Numbered from the stretch's first letter, positions 1-12,163 are shown. The stretch: 64,000 nucleotides of DNA from Symsagittifera roscoffensis (GCF_963678635.1 NC_087062.1:66699415-66763414); one strand, 5' to 3'. Numbers and translations are program-made. Notes: generated by a model from the letters alone, not told the origin.

Positions 1-28
1 AAAATCCATCCAGCATCCGCATCACTTG

Positions 29-1766
29 CGGTGTGACCTGCACCGTTTTATCCAATAATGAGAGGCTGTTTAAGTTCATGCGAGAGAGTTCTTGCTGGGC
101 CAGGTTTAAGCGCAGCAACAGATCCAAGGGGACCGGGTCCTCCTTGGATAGGATCTTTATCTCGGCTGCTTTCTCTACAGGTAACTCAGGATGTCCTTGA
201 ATTGGATGTCCAGACTCGTCCAACCATCTCGTTAAGGGAAGCGCTTCATAAGTTTCTTTGTCCATAAACGAGAATCTTTCCTTTATTTCTGCCTGATGGC
301 TTGCTTCTGTTCCAATCTTTCATAGAACTCAGTTTTCTTGCTGAGGCTGTCAGCATTCTGGGGTTTATCACGCATCCTGTGCTCGATTATCATGTGGTAG
401 CCATCCAATCTTACTGTCCATCTACCAATCTAACTCTGATCCATCGAGTAGGTCTTCAACCAGGATAACGCTCTGTTGTCTTCGCGTAACTTAAAGGGAG
501 CGCTCCCCAAGTATGCGCGGTATTTTTCCACAAATGTGACTAGTGCAAACATTTCTGCTTTTGGTGCACCATATTTCATCTCAGTGTCACTCAGGACCTT
601 GCTGCCATATGCAATGGGAAGGAGAACCGTTCTTCCATTCCATTCTTCCTCCTGATGCAATATTCCTGAGATGGCTACTACCGATGCGTCTGTGTCAAGA
701 ACATACATGCCCTTTTCTGTAGGCATGCCTAGCACTGGCGCTTCGCACAGTTCCCGCTTTATGCTCTCAAAGGCAACTTGTGCTTCATCGTTCCATTCGA
801 ACTTTTTCCCTTTGTTGCGCATCAGCTTCTGCATCGGATACACCTTGTCTGCATATCCTTTTATGAACTCACGGTAGTAGTTGGAAAACCCTAGGAAGCT
901 CAGGAGCTGTGTGTCCGTTCTGGGAGCCTTCCATGTCAACACAGCTTCTACTGCTTCGGGGTCCGGCCTCACACCATGCCTGTCCACCATTCTTCCCAGG
1001 TACTTGATTGAATCCCTAATGATTTCACACATCGATGGTTTGCCCGCAAGCCTGCTCTTTTCATGCATCCAAAGACCTCATCGAGCCTATCAATGTGGTC
1101 TTCCAGGGTCGGTGTTGCTATGACTACGTCATCCACGTAGCACATCACAAGATTCCCGTACTTCTTTGTTACTCTGGTCAAAGCCTGAGCCATCAGTCTT
1201 TGAAAAGTGGCCGTTGCGTTGCACAAGCCGAAGGGCATCCTCTTCCACTGGTACAACCCCAACTAACACGAGAATCCGGTCTTTTCTCTATCCTTCTTCC
1301 GCAGCGGGACCTGCCAGAAGGCAGAACCCAATCCAATGTGGTGAAGAACTTGGCATCACCAAGTTTAGAGAGGCTCTCGTCTATTCGCGGTATCGGGTAC
1401 GCATCTTTTATCGTTACCGCGTTCAAGTAGCGAAAGTGGCAACAAAACCTAAGCTGCCCCCTTTCTTTTTATCACTATCACTACCCCGCAAGCCCATGGC
1501 AATTTTGAGGGTTCTATCATGTCGTATTCGAGCTACTTTTCTATTTCCGCTCGGCACGCTTCCGATTTATGTGGCGTCATTCGTCTTGCGCCTTCCCTGT
1601 GGGGAACGGCGCCTTCCTCAAGTTCGATTTCGTGTTCGACGAAATTAAAGCAACCGATATCCGCCTTATGTCTTGAAAATACATCCGCGTTCAGATTAAA
1701 AACCTCTCGTAGTAGCTCAAAATCTCCCTCGCCTATTTTCCCTTTTAAGTGTTCTATCTCTATCAA
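29..1766 (-). pseudogene. Broken reverse transcriptase/RNase H, copy 1
   Basis: This is the pol core of the left element, split over at least three frames. 1533-1766 gives the N-terminal RT approach region. 969-1262 gives the palm with the YVDD catalytic motif. 430-1068 gives the thumb/connection and the RNase H start (TDAS motif, SDTEMKYG block, DNRALSWLKTY). Comparison with the right arm shows small indels in this copy around 1262 and 1430. The RNase H frame hits a TAG just after the DQS residues (about 441-443), and the right copy has a stop at the same place. Positions 29-429 continue the RNase H/connection sequence, and the last residues read into sequence absent from the right copy. The family is Ty3/Gypsy-like by motif. 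Confidence 0.85.
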
Positions 1767-1817
1767 AACCGGTTTGTCAGACTCTAGTTCATATGACGAG
1801 GGGCGTTCCGGAAAATT

Positions 1818-2195
1818 CTAGCAGCTCGATAAGCCGTCGTCCGTGTCGGACTTCATTGAAAACAATTTATAAATAGATTTTAATTCATTAATTCTTTTTA
1901 AAATTTTCTTTTTATTTGCATGATAAGGACAGTCTTTCAAACTATGTTTCTTCAAGTTTTCTGTCTCTTCATAGTCGGTCCTCATCGGCAAAGCGTAACC
2001 AAGCTTCTTTCCACGCTGGATTGAAACCGTGGTGTCCAGTGTGTTCAATAACACAATGACACACAGTCCGTTTCGCGTTACCGAGAAGCTCCGGCCTAAA
2101 ATTACTGAGCTTTGACTATTTGGATTCGGTACCAAACAATCCTGTTTACTATCGTTTAACGAATTCAAATTTCTCATTCTAAAAATTGCTACCAC
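1818..2195 (-). pseudogene. Protease-RT linker segment, copy 1
   Basis: A 125-residue reading frame between protease and RT. It contains an SVILGRSFSVT block and a KKLGYALPMRTDYEE block and matches 16087-16428 of the right arm. It is probably part of one original pol polyprotein. In this copy it is separated from the protease frame by indels or substitutions around a T-rich run near 2229. Confidence 0.65.
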
Positions 2196-2215
2196 AGCCT
2201 GCCCTGGCTGTAGTT

Positions 2216-2692
2216 TTACTTTTCTGTCTTAAAAAATTGGTCCTTGTTTTCGTCTAATATTATCCTATTAATTGGTTTCTTAACATTTTTCCCATCCGGG
2301 TTCCTAATCTTTATTAGACCGTTGTTCAAGTCGATCATCACGTCAAAATTCCTGACGAAATCTCTGCCCAAGATGATTTGGTCGGCGTCGTCCAAATTCT
2401 CTACCACCAGGAAGCTCATCCAAAGACCCCGTCCTCCCATGTGGAGAACCGTTATTGGTGTTCTTCCGGCTACGTAAATCGCTCCTCGATTGGCGGCGGC
2501 CAGTCGGAGATTCGTTGGAATTAGATCTTCCCTCGTGAAGCCCATTCTTTCCCAAGTTTTTATCGGCATCACACTCACTACCGCTCCTGTGTCCAGAAGC
2601 CCTGTGACTCCGATTTTCTTGCCATTGGTGTCGAGCAGATGTGCAGTCACATCTGCTTCGTACCCAATGTGTACTGCGTCTTGTTCCATCAT
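2216..2692 (-). pseudogene. Retroviral-type aspartic protease, copy 1
   Basis: A 158-residue frame with the active-site loop LLDTGAVVSVMP (the DTG catalytic triad) and the second-half motif IILGRDFVRNFDVMID, typical of retropepsins of Ty3/Gypsy elements. The ATG overlaps the stop codon of the preceding gag-type frame, and the same overlap is present in the right arm. The domain itself looks intact. I list it as a pseudogene because the flanking pol and gag are broken. Confidence 0.8.
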
Positions 2693-2813
2693 GGCGTCAT
2701 GGCGTATCCTGCGGACTTTGAGTTCTCCTCACCCAAATAGATCTGCCCTATTTGGTCACTATCTGTTTTCACATAAGTCCTAGTGTAGATACTGATTCCA
2801 TCCACGTTCAGCA

Positions 2814-5061
2814 TCACTTGATACGGCCCTTAGAACTTAATGTGGAGATCACATTAAGTTTCATGCACAAACTACTTGGTGCCTTTGTCTCTTCGATTTC
2901 TGTTGCCTCAAAAGTATTCAGTTTCTCCTGTAGTTTCTCATTTTCCAGTTCGATTTTCATTTTTCGTTCGATCTCTTTTGTCACCGGTTCCTGCTGCACT
3001 CTATTTAGAGCATTCCTCGCGGCTGCCCTAAAATCAATCTTGAAGTCATTGGCCACAGTCACTAGTTCCGGTTCGCATGTTTCTTCAGTTACCGCTTGCA
3101 TTTTCTTCGTCGCCAGCTCTTGCGGTTTGTCTTTTCGGCGCGCCTCCGCTTCACTCAATAGGCGAGCCTTACTGGCTTTCACTCCTGATAAAGCTTCCTC
3201 ATGCCTTGGATGCTTGATGTCTGCTACAGCATCCCAGAATTGCGGACAATCCGATTTAGAATGACCTTCCAAGTTAAAAAGAAACACCTCGGGCCTAATT
3301 TTGCAATTACTCCTCTCATGAAATCTTCATGATTGACTTCTGACGCATCTTCGTCCTCGAGGCTAAAACCTATTGCTTTCATGCCCTGTTTATAAGTTGG
3401 GCATGCTGACACATGATGGTCCGTTGAACTGCAATTGGCACAAGAGCGTCTCTTGTCCATATCATCCCTCGGTTTGTACCAGTTGTTCCCTGGTTTGGTG
3501 GTCCGTTGTTAAAATAGCCATAAGTGTTCTTATAATATCCAGATCTCGAAGGAAGTTTCAACAAAAGATACTCTTTTTACTTGAGCCTCAACTCCTCTGG
3601 TGTTGGCGCATTGGTTGATAGTGGTGTGTAATGCGTTGCTAGCATTGTTCGAAATTCATCGTTCTTCACACCATCGATGAATTTTGAAGCTACAGCCAGG
3701 TTCATCCTTCTGTTTGACTCATCCGGTTGGCTGCGCCTTCTCAGCATTTCCAAGTTGTCTAGGAAATTGTCTATCGTTTCATCTTCTCGTTGCCTCCGTT
3801 TCTCGAAGCGCATCATTGCCTGGTGCCCCTGCACCCCTGATCCAAAATGATTTAACAAGATTTCGAAGATTTTCTCAGCTGTGTCTTGCTGATATTGGCC
3901 ATGACACAGTTCAGGGCTGTCCCTTCCAAGTTACTGGTGAGCGCACTGCATTCTTGTCTTTCCGACAAATCCTTTTCCTCGAAATGCAGTTTCATTACCT
4001 CTATCCAGGTATCAATACAGCCATCACATTCGTCTTTATAGCATCTTGGTTTTTTAAAGACTCTTCTGGACTTCTCACTGCGTTCATTGGTTCTGGTCAA
4101 CCTCGCCAGGAATGTCTCCAAAGACCTGTTCAAGGGTTCAAAGGCTGTGGCCAGTGCCCCGCTGTGGCCATCTCGAGTGCCCCGCCTGACTATCATCGCA
4201 CCTGGTTAAGGGCTCTGTATTCGGTGCATCCCTGCAATCCGAATCGCCGTGACTGTTTCTCCCTTGGCCCTCATGACTCCTACCTGGGCTCGCATGTCTC
4301 CTGTTACCGGAATCACCTCTCCCAATTGCATATGTACCTTGCGTCGGTCGATCGTTTGAAGTCTGTCTGTTCCCAGTTGAACTTGCTCTACTGTTTGGGC
4401 CCCATGTTCTATTATCCCTTGTGGCATAGCCTGATGAACTGCCCCTACCTCTAGTGGATCCATATGTCCTCCTCCTTTGATGGTCATTGAAATTCACCTT
4501 CGGCTCCCTGCTGGGACCTCCCGAGTTAGGTTCCCCTTCTTTTGGTCCACTCTTGCTGCCTAGTAGCCGGTCCAACCTATCCATGATAGCCTGAGTTCGC
4601 CTCTCCATCATCGCATCTATCTTTCTGTCAAGAGTCCCAAGAGACTGCTCTTGCTGAATTCTTAACTTCTCCATGTCGTCTCTTAAGCGTAACTCTCTCT
4701 GTTCCGCTTCTTTTTTCATTCGCGACAAGTTCTTCGCTATGTGCTCGTCCGTTCTTTCCTTCAAGCTTTTTTCGCTCCTACCAACTTCTTGTCTATTGCG
4801 GTTTATTTCTTCCCGCATACTTTCTCTTTCAACGTGGACTGCTCTTTCTAGTTCACTCATTCTTATGGACATCTGTTCATTTTGTTCTCCTATACTGCCC
4901 ACTATGTTGTTCAAGGCTTCTTCTAATGATGCCCCGTTTTCTACTAGTGGCGTCACTAGTGGCGGTGTCACCCTGTCGATCCCAGGTAGCTTCGTGCTGG
5001 TCGAGATTCGGGCTTTGATTCTCTGCCTCGACGTCTTTTCATTATCCACCTCAGGATCCAC
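2814..5061 (-). pseudogene. Gag region, copy 1, in several frames
   Basis: 4138-5061 encodes a Glu/Arg-rich coiled coil followed by an Arg/Gly-rich tail. 3577-4196 (two overlapping frames) covers a capsid-like helical domain. 3224-3460 contains a CCHC zinc knuckle (CANC-x4-H-x4-C). 2814-3287 contains a damaged second knuckle and another charged helical stretch. About 226 bp present in the right copy (about 15211-15440) are missing near 2830. The frame break at the second knuckle is identical in both arms. Confidence 0.75.
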
Positions 5062-5084
5062 CGATGCGTTGCCTAGCCCTATGT

Positions 5085-5759
5085 TTATATATCAGTTCGC
5101 GTCTCTGACTTTGTCATACTCGCAAAGTCTTTTGACTGGCCTGATGTGTTTGCGTCTTTGCTTATCGTTCTCACCACACCAAATTTGTCCATGGTTCCAG
5201 TCTCTCTGTCGGTGTATGCCTCATTCTCCTGGGTCGAACTATTGAGGCTGACTTGAGATCCAAAGTCCACTTGCTCCTCATTGTCCTCTTCTTTCTCCTG
5301 GGATTCACCTTCATTTCCTGTACCCACTCCCATGGTGAATGGAAAGATGTTTCCGAAAGTGTTCTTCATTCTTTCTGAGAACGATGAGGACGTTGTCTGT
5401 TTCTCCGTCACGCCTGCCATCATGGTGTTGTCTATGGGAGATCTTCAAGTTGCCACAATTTCAGTAGAGATGTCGGACAGTTCCGACATCTCCTCTCGGT
5501 CCAGTGTCCCGGTGGAAGTGGCAAAATCTTGGCCTTGTTCTACCGGAGTAGATTCATTTGCCAGCCTTCTGTTTCTCCCCTCCGGTCCATGTATTTCCTG
5601 GTTCTCATTCATGGCCTGGTCCGGATGGACCTCTACTTCTAGCCTAGCTTTTCGCTCTACTGAGGACTTCTGACTCCTGGTTTCAACCATTCTGCCTGAA
5701 ACCGTCTCCCCTTTGTCGGTCCGGGTTCGTGTGATCCGTTCCACAAAAGGGTCGGTCAT
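5085..5759 (-). pseudogene. Short 5' ORFs upstream of gag, copy 1
   Basis: 5445-5759 (104 aa) and 5085-5423 (112 aa) match the right-arm ORFs at 12206-12598 and 12620-13003. The first lacks the upstream ATG used in copy 2, which reads ACG here, so it would start at an internal Met. The second is cut short by a deletion of about 8 bases relative to copy 2, which shifts the frame before the join to the coiled-coil region. Both are hydrophilic, Ser/Thr/Glu-rich and of unknown function. Confidence 0.6.
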
Positions 5760-5879
5760 TGCTTTTCTTTGCTTTTCAGGTATGAATTTCCTAGAACTAT
5801 TACCTCGTTTAGGTATTCTTGACTTTTCTAGAGTCGTTTTTACTTTATCACTTCTTACTATCTATACACTCAGTTCGAT

Positions 5880-6535
5880 TATTAGTGTCCTTTTGATCTG
5901 ACTACTGATAATAAAAACACAACACAATAAATTCCAAAAGTTTCTATTAAATAGTGACCACGAATCCTTGTATGTTATCACGGCACAGCGTATTTACAAC
6001 TTATTCACAATAATCGATTATTAGTCGTAAGATTTGAGAACTAGCACAGTATGATGATATCAGTCAATTTAAAAGATAGTGTATTCACTACCCAATCAAG
6101 CACAAACTGTTGATTTAAAACCAGATATAACAAAATAAGAAAATTTTTGTTAAAAACGTATGTGTATTGTACTTTTAGTCGGTCGCAGTACAATAGTCGA
6201 ACTTGTTGTAAAAAGAAAGAACTTTCCCTGCTTGGTGCTTCACCAAACAGACAAAACTTGAAGGCAGTAATTTTCTCAAGTGGGCGTCTATTGCACCCAC
6301 CGAGTACTGTGTTACCTATTTGCCTTCGGACTGCCCGAGCTAGACCTACTAAAATCCTCAGGGCAGTCACTTTTCTCAAAAACGTTTTGAATTTCAATCC
6401 ACACCAATGAGTTACACACTCTTTTTTAATTTAGACTTAGTGTCGCGAATATCCGAGTTTGAACCTGTTTTTTTCTTTAAAGGCAAGTTACCAGTGCAGT
6501 CACTGGTTCCTAGCCTGTCTCTTAATAACCTAACA
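5880..6535 (-). repeat. LTR-like block, copy 1
   Basis: This block pairs with 11493-12163. Read on the - strand it begins TGTTAG and ends in a degenerate form of the CTAACA seen in copy 2 (one base change), as expected for an LTR with inverted ends. It lies immediately upstream of the gag-side ORFs. No second LTR copy is visible in the window, so the boundaries rest on the inverted TG...CA ends only. Confidence 0.5.
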
Positions 6536-6584
6536 CCCCTCACTATTATCTTTTCTTCTGTTTACCTAAGTCCTTAAACAAAAT

Positions 6585-6872
6585 AATACCCCTCCGGGTT
6601 GACAAAAACAGTACCCCTCCGGATTGGCAAAAAATAGGACCCCTCCGGATCGGCAAAATTGAGACCCCTCCGGTTTGGGACCCCTCTGGGTTAGCAAATG
6701 TAAAACCCCTCCGGATTGGGACCCCTCCGGTTTTTTGAAAACAAGACCCCTCCGGATTGGGACCCCTCCTAGTTACAAAAAAATTTTGACCCCTCCGGAT
6801 TGGGAGCCCTCCGGTTTTGTAAAAATTGCTTTTCTGAGACTTCCTTGATTTTCAACCTATACCCCTCCGGAT
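6585..6872. repeat. Cluster of CCCCTCCGG motifs, copy 1
   Basis: About ten exact CCCCTCCGG 9-mers and a few one-base variants lie within about 290 bp. They are often paired as ACCCCTCCGGATTGGG followed by another copy, and are separated by A/T-rich spacers of about 16-28 bp. Isolated copies recur in the arm near 6930, 7505, 8215 and 8245. The cluster sits just upstream of the LTR-like block. Its role is unknown; it has the look of a clustered binding site or an RNA-structure element. Confidence 0.75.
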
Positions 6873-8413
6873 ATGTTCTCCGATGCTATTATGCTGTTTG
6901 AATCAACTAGAAAGGGTATGTGGTCCTTCCCTAGACCCTTCCGGATTGAAGTTAAGCCTCTTATTTGATAATTCACACTAACGGTGAAGGGTCTTATCGC
7001 TAGCCTAATTCCGGCTTTGTCAAGGTTTTCTGGTGCCTTTAGCCTCCCCTATTCTTCTAGAACAGCGTAAATTTGCCTTATTCAACGTTTCTACCCTTTG
7101 GTAGGGGTGTAAGGGCTTTCCAAAAAAAATTTCAGAAAACGTGAGGGGTCTACCCTCCCGAATTGGTGAATTTGCTAAAAACAATCTCAAAAAAATTTTC
7201 ACGCTTACTTCTTCGAACAACTTTTGTTCCTATTAGTAAGCTCAGCTAACTTCTGATCTATTGGTACCAAGATTAACTAGATTTGTCAAGTAGTTCCAAG
7301 GTTATTAACCAAAACGTCTTTCTTCTAAATTCAAGAAATTTCTCTCTTATAGGTTCCGCCTAACTTTTTCCGCAATTCTGTTCTTTTCGACCTAAAAATT
7401 ATTGATTCGAGCTCAGAAGGCCTATACTCTTCTAATTCAATGCAAAAAACAACCCGATCCAAAATTCTATAGTTGAAAAAATTTACGAAAAACTATGCTA
7501 TTTGGACCCCTCCGGATTGATGAATCCACTGAATCAAACACGTTAAGTTCGATTTCTCTGTAACCCGGAAGGCTTTCAGGAAGCGGGTTTTAGAACTTGT
7601 AGATTCACTAGTGGACGTTGTCCGAACAACTAATTTTACTGTCCTAACTCAAAAATATCAAAAAATTGTCTGATTTTATAGTGTTCCGTTTTCTCAAAAA
7701 TCGCGAAAATGCGGTTTTTGGTACCAAAATAGTTCCAACCACTTCCGAACTAAACTTAACCGGTTCTACGTACTATTGTAGTGCAATTACGATGTAACAC
7801 ACTAATTTAGCGCTTTTTTTGTTTCAAAAAATATCGATATGTCAAAAATCGCGATTTGTGGGGGGATCAAAATATCGCTATTTTGACCCTAAAAACCGGT
7901 CTGTTTTCTTTGGTTTTTCACTGAAAAACGATATAGGAGTATTAATATGGGCTATATAAGTAATAAAATTAGTAATACTATACCCCTGCGGGTTTGTTCA
8001 ATATCCGAATTAAGGTGCTTAACTCGGATATTCGCAGTTCGGTGAAGGGTCACTACAGTGCAGCACTGTCGAGCCCCCCACAGATTTTTATCTTAATTTT
8101 TGTACCAAAAGGGATACAAAACTTGTTAACGATACCCAACAGTCGACTGTCGTTGTCTTTGAGCCCTCCTTGTTGCTCCTTGTACTGCTTGCCGGATCAG
8201 TCTTCTCCCAAGACTCCTCCGGATTGAGCGCAAATCAGCAGACCCTTCCGGATTGAGCGCAAATTAGCATTAACGCGCTTAAATACTCAAACAACCCTAC
8301 AGTACAAGCCTCACAAACGTGCTACAAAAATGATCGTAGCAATCCTGATTGGTATTAATGCTAGTAACAACAATATATCTATCAACAACAAACGGGAGGG
8401 TCGGAGCACATCT
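6873..8413. other. Non-coding inner part of left arm
   Basis: A/T-rich sequence conserved with 9657-11204. The small ORF at 7994-8227 has a partner at 9843-10076, but the similarity is what the inverted duplication predicts at any position, and I see no domain. No gene is supported. Confidence 0.6.
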
Positions 8414-8757
8414 TGTGACATTCGATCAGAATGAACGAAAACGCAGATTCGAAATTTTAGTAGCTAACCTTCCAAATTGACGGTTTTAAGAGATTAACAA
8501 CGTTTTTGGGACGATTAGTCAAACGGTGAAGGTCAAGATATTCTGGTATTTTGAGATTTTAAAAATTCGAAGTGATGACGTAATAATTCTGAGAAGCGTC
8601 AAAAATGGCCATTTTTGAGAAAAACCAGAATAAAATCAGAACAACAATAGTTGCGACGACGACAACAACGAGAAAATTGAGAATCAGAATCGGAGAAAAG
8701 CAGAAGTAGCAGAGACCGTTCCGAATTGCAACTATTGTTGCGCTACAATAGTTGCAA
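8414..8757 (+). mobile_element. Truncated (half) foldback element
   Basis: It begins TGTGACATTCGA, the same terminus as the full palindromic element at 25363-26037, and follows that element's left half down to the central region with GCAACTATTG and its inverse. The second half is absent. Its outer end coincides exactly with the inner edge of the left retroelement arm. Confidence 0.75.
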
Positions 8758-9656
8758 GGCCGTTGTAAACAACGGTGAAGGGTAGAGGACAGCCTTCCGG
8801 AAGGAAGATAAGGGTCTTATTTCCCCGGATTCAAGAATCCGGAGGGGTCTCGGTACTGGAACTTATTTCATTTTATACAAACTTTTATCTTCCCTATTAT
8901 GTCCTGAATTGAATTTAATTAACATCTGAATTCATTTTGCAAGGATGAGAAGCTAGGAGTTGGGGGAAAGGGTTGATCCATCTTCGATGGAGATGATGAT
9001 TTTTATCTACTGAATAAAAACAATAACAATTCAATAAATATTAGTAGCCCTATTTTTTAAGAGTGACCTCGTGGTCTGGGAATACTGAGATCCAGCCATG
9101 AGCTCACTATTTCTGCATGTAATTGAGTTAATTTGAGTGTTTTGACCGAAGCCGAAAGCAGTAAAGTTTTTTGTCGACCCGATGTTAGAAAGACCACCAA
9201 AAGAACTGGCTTTGGTAGAGACGGTGCAAAAGCATGTAGAGCTTAGTTTAGACGCTGGCCAGTCATTTTATAGCTTAGCTTTGTTTTCCGTCGATATGTA
9301 CTTCCGGGCGAATGTTACATAGACGTTTTTATGGCGCTCCTGGGTGTTATTCTTTTTTAACATCATGACCGGCAGAACCGTTAACGAGCACTACTCGCCG
9401 CGCGGATGCTCAAAATAACGCTCTTAATACGTCCTAAGAGCCGGGGCAGATTCACGAACCAGGAAGGGTGGGGGGGGTTTGGATTCGCGGTCCCGTCATC
9501 TCCTCAGTGGTCCTCAGTGGTCCGCAAAATATATATAAAACCAAACAAAAAGTAGTATAGTACCCAAGAAAAACAAAAAACATAAAAAATAACCGAAAAA
9601 ATCAAAAACAGTAAAAAAGTTTTAAAAAAAATCAGTAGAAATCATCCCCCCAGACA
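8758..9656. other. Unique spacer of the giant inverted repeat
   Basis: About 900 bp between the half foldback element and the right arm. No ORF of note is present. It contains one CCGGAGGGG-type motif near 8840 and a short hairpin (GCTCTTAATACGTCCTAAGAGC-like) near 9420. I see no gene. Confidence 0.5.
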
Positions 9657-11204
9657 AGATGTGATCCGACCCTCCCGTTTGTTGCTGATAAATATATTGT
9701 TGTTACAGGCATTTATATCAATCAGGATTGCTACGATCATTTTTGTAACCCGTTTGTGAGGCTTGTACTGTAGGGTTGTTTGAGTATTTAAGCACGTTAA
9801 TGCTAATTTGCGCTCAATCCGGAAGGGTCTGCTGATGTGCGCTCAATCCGGAGGAGTCTTGGGAGAAGACTGATCCGGCAAGCAGTACAAGGAGCAAAAA
9901 GGAGGGCTCAAAGACAACGACAGTCGACTGTTGGGTATCGTTAACAAGTTTTGTATCCCTTTTGGTACAAAAATTAAGATAAAAATCTGTGGGGGGCTCG
10001 ACAATGCTGCACTGTAGTGACCCTTCACCGAAAGGCGAATATCCGAGTTAAGCACCTTAATTCGGATATTGAACAAACCCGGAGGGGTCTAGTATTACTA
10101 ATTTCATTACTTATATAGCCCATATTAAAACTCCTATATCGTTTTTCAGTGAAAAAACAAAGAAAACAGAACGGTTTTTAGGATCAAAATAGCGATATTT
10201 TGATCCCCCACAAAGCGCGATTTTTGACATATCGATATTTTTTGAAACGGAAAAAAGCACTAAATTAGTGTGTTACATCGTAATTGCATTACTATAGTAG
10301 GTAGAACCGGTTAAGTTTAGTTCGGAAGTGGTTGGAACTGTTTTGGTACCAAAAACTGAAATTTCGCGATTTTTGAGAAAAGGGAACACTATAAAATTAG
10401 AAAATTTTTAAAAAATTTTTGAGTTAGGACAGAAAAAATAGTTGTTCGGACAACGTCGACTAGTGAATCTACAGGTTCTAAAACCCGCTTCCCGAAAGCC
10501 TTCCGGGTTACAGAGAAATCGAACTTAACGTGTTTGATTCAGTGGATTCATCAATCCGGAGGATTCATCAATCCGGAGGGCAAATAGCATAGTTTTTCTT
10601 TCTTTTCAACTATAGCGTTTTAGATCGGATTTTTTTGCATTTAAATAGAAGAGTATAGGCCTTTTGAGCTCCGATCAATAAATTTTAGGTCGAAAAGAAC
10701 AGAATTGCGGAAAAAGTTAGGCGGAACCTATAAGAGAGAAATTTCTTGACTTTAGAAAAAAATCATTTTGGTTAATAACTTTGGAACTACTGGACAGATC
10801 CAGTTAACCTTAGTAGCATTAGATCAGAATTTAGCTGAGCTTACTAATATGAACAAAATTCATTCGAAAAAGTAAGCGTGAATTTTTTTTTTCAGATTTT
10901 TTTTAGCAAATTCACCAATTCGGGAGGGTAGACCCCTCACGTTTTAAAAAAAAAAATTTGGAAAGCCCTTACACCCCTACCAAAGGGTAGAAACGGTTGA
11001 ATAAGGCAATTTTACGCTGTTCTAGAAGAATAGGGGAGGCTAAAGGCACCAGAAAACCTTGATAAAGCCGGAATTAGGCTAGCGATAAGACCCTACACCG
11101 TTAGTGTGATTTATCAAATAAGAGGCTTAACTTCAATCCGGAAGGGTCTAGGGAAGGACCACTTACCCTTCCTAGTTGATACAAACAGCATAATAGCATC
11201 GGAG
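9657..11204. other. Non-coding inner part of right arm
   Basis: The mirror of 6873-8413: A/T-rich, with scattered CCGGAGGGG-like motifs near 9850, 10080 and 10560-10580. The short duplication of 'attcatcaatccggagg' near 10550-10580 is specific to this arm. No gene is supported. Confidence 0.55.
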
Positions 11205-11445
11205 AACGTATCCGAAGGGGTATAGGTTGAAAATCAAGGAAGTCTCAGAAAAGCTACTTTTACAAAACCGGAGGGCTCCCAATCCGGAGGGGTCAAATTT
11301 TTTTTTTTCTAATTCGGAGGAGTCCCAATCCGGAGGGGTCTTTTTTTCACAAAACTGGAGGAGTCTCAATTTTGCCGATCCGGAGGGGTCCTATTTTTGC
11401 CAAATCCGGAGGGGTACTGTTTTTGTCAACCCGGAGGGGTATTAT
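11205..11445. repeat. Cluster of CCGGAGGGG motifs, copy 2
   Basis: The mirror of 6585-6872. Copies of CCGGAGGGGTC and variants are spaced by poly-T-rich segments directly upstream of the LTR-like block. Motif cores are better conserved between the arms than the spacers by eye, though the arms are similar throughout. Confidence 0.7.
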
Positions 11446-11492
11446 TTTGTTTAAGGACTTAGGTAAACAGAAAAAAAGATAATAGTGAGGGG

Positions 11493-12163
11493 TGTTAGGT
11501 TATTAAGAGACAGGCTAGGAACCAGTGACTGCACTGGTAACTTGCCTTTGAAGAAAAAGACCAGACCAAAACAAAACAGGTCCAAACACGGATATTCGCG
11601 ACACTAAGTCTAAATTAAAAAAGAGTGTGTATTTCATTGGTAAGGATTGAAATCCAAAACGTTTTTGAGAAAATGACTGCCCTGAGGATTTTAGTAGGTC
11701 TAGCTCGGGCAGTCCGAAGGCAAATAGGTAACACAGTACTCGGTGGGTGCAATATACGCCCACTTGAGAAAATTACTACCTTCAAGTTTTGTCTGTTTGG
11801 TGCAGCACCAAGCAGGGAAAGCTCTTTCTTTATAAAGCAAGTTCGACTATTGTACTGCGACCGACTAAAAGTACAATACATATACGTTTTTCATAGAGAT
11901 ATTCTTATTTGGTTACATCTGGTTTTAAATCAGCAGTTTGTGCTTGATTGTTTAGTTAATACACTATCTTTTAAATTGACTGATATCATCATATTGTGCT
12001 AGTTCTCAAATCTTACGACTAATAATCGATTATTGTGAATAAGTTGTAAATACGCTGTGCCGTGATAACATACAAGGATTCGTGGTCACTATTTAATAGA
12101 AACTTTTGGAATTTCTTGTGTTGTATTATTATCATCAGTAGTCAGATCAAAAGGACACTAACA
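11493..12163 (+). repeat. LTR-like block, copy 2
   Basis: It starts TGTTAG and ends CTAACA, giving 671 bp with inverted ends, immediately upstream of the first ORF. A TATAAA-like sequence lies near 11832. The sequence right after the end does not look like a standard tRNA 3'-end primer site. I searched the 3' flank to 25362 by eye and found no matching second LTR, so it may have been deleted or may lie elsewhere. A 125-aa ORF inside it (11625-12002) is probably chance. Confidence 0.5.

Larger units (their letters stand above)
29..8413 (-). repeat. Left arm of giant inverted repeat (retroelement copy 1)
   Basis: The - strand of this arm matches the + strand of 9657-18251 through coding and non-coding parts alike. 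Paired positions sum to about 18070 near the spacer, about 18043-18056 through the LTR-like block and gag, and about 18282 beyond the protease. The last jump corresponds to about 226 bp missing from this arm near 2830. Proteins of the two arms differ at only a few percent of residues where the frame is intact. The outer edge is near position 29, where the - strand continues as readable coding sequence while the right arm switches to different sequence. The inner edge at 8413 abuts half of a foldback element. Confidence 0.9.

Noticed and set aside
7994-8227. 77-aa ORF repeated at 9843-10076
   Set aside because: The arms are similar everywhere; this ORF is not better conserved than its surroundings and has no gene-like context.
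11625-12002. 125-aa ORF in the LTR-like block, with a partner at 6041-6397
   Set aside because: Both copies lie in the same LTR-like repeat; similarity follows from the inverted duplication. No domain, and promoter-like sequence overlaps it.
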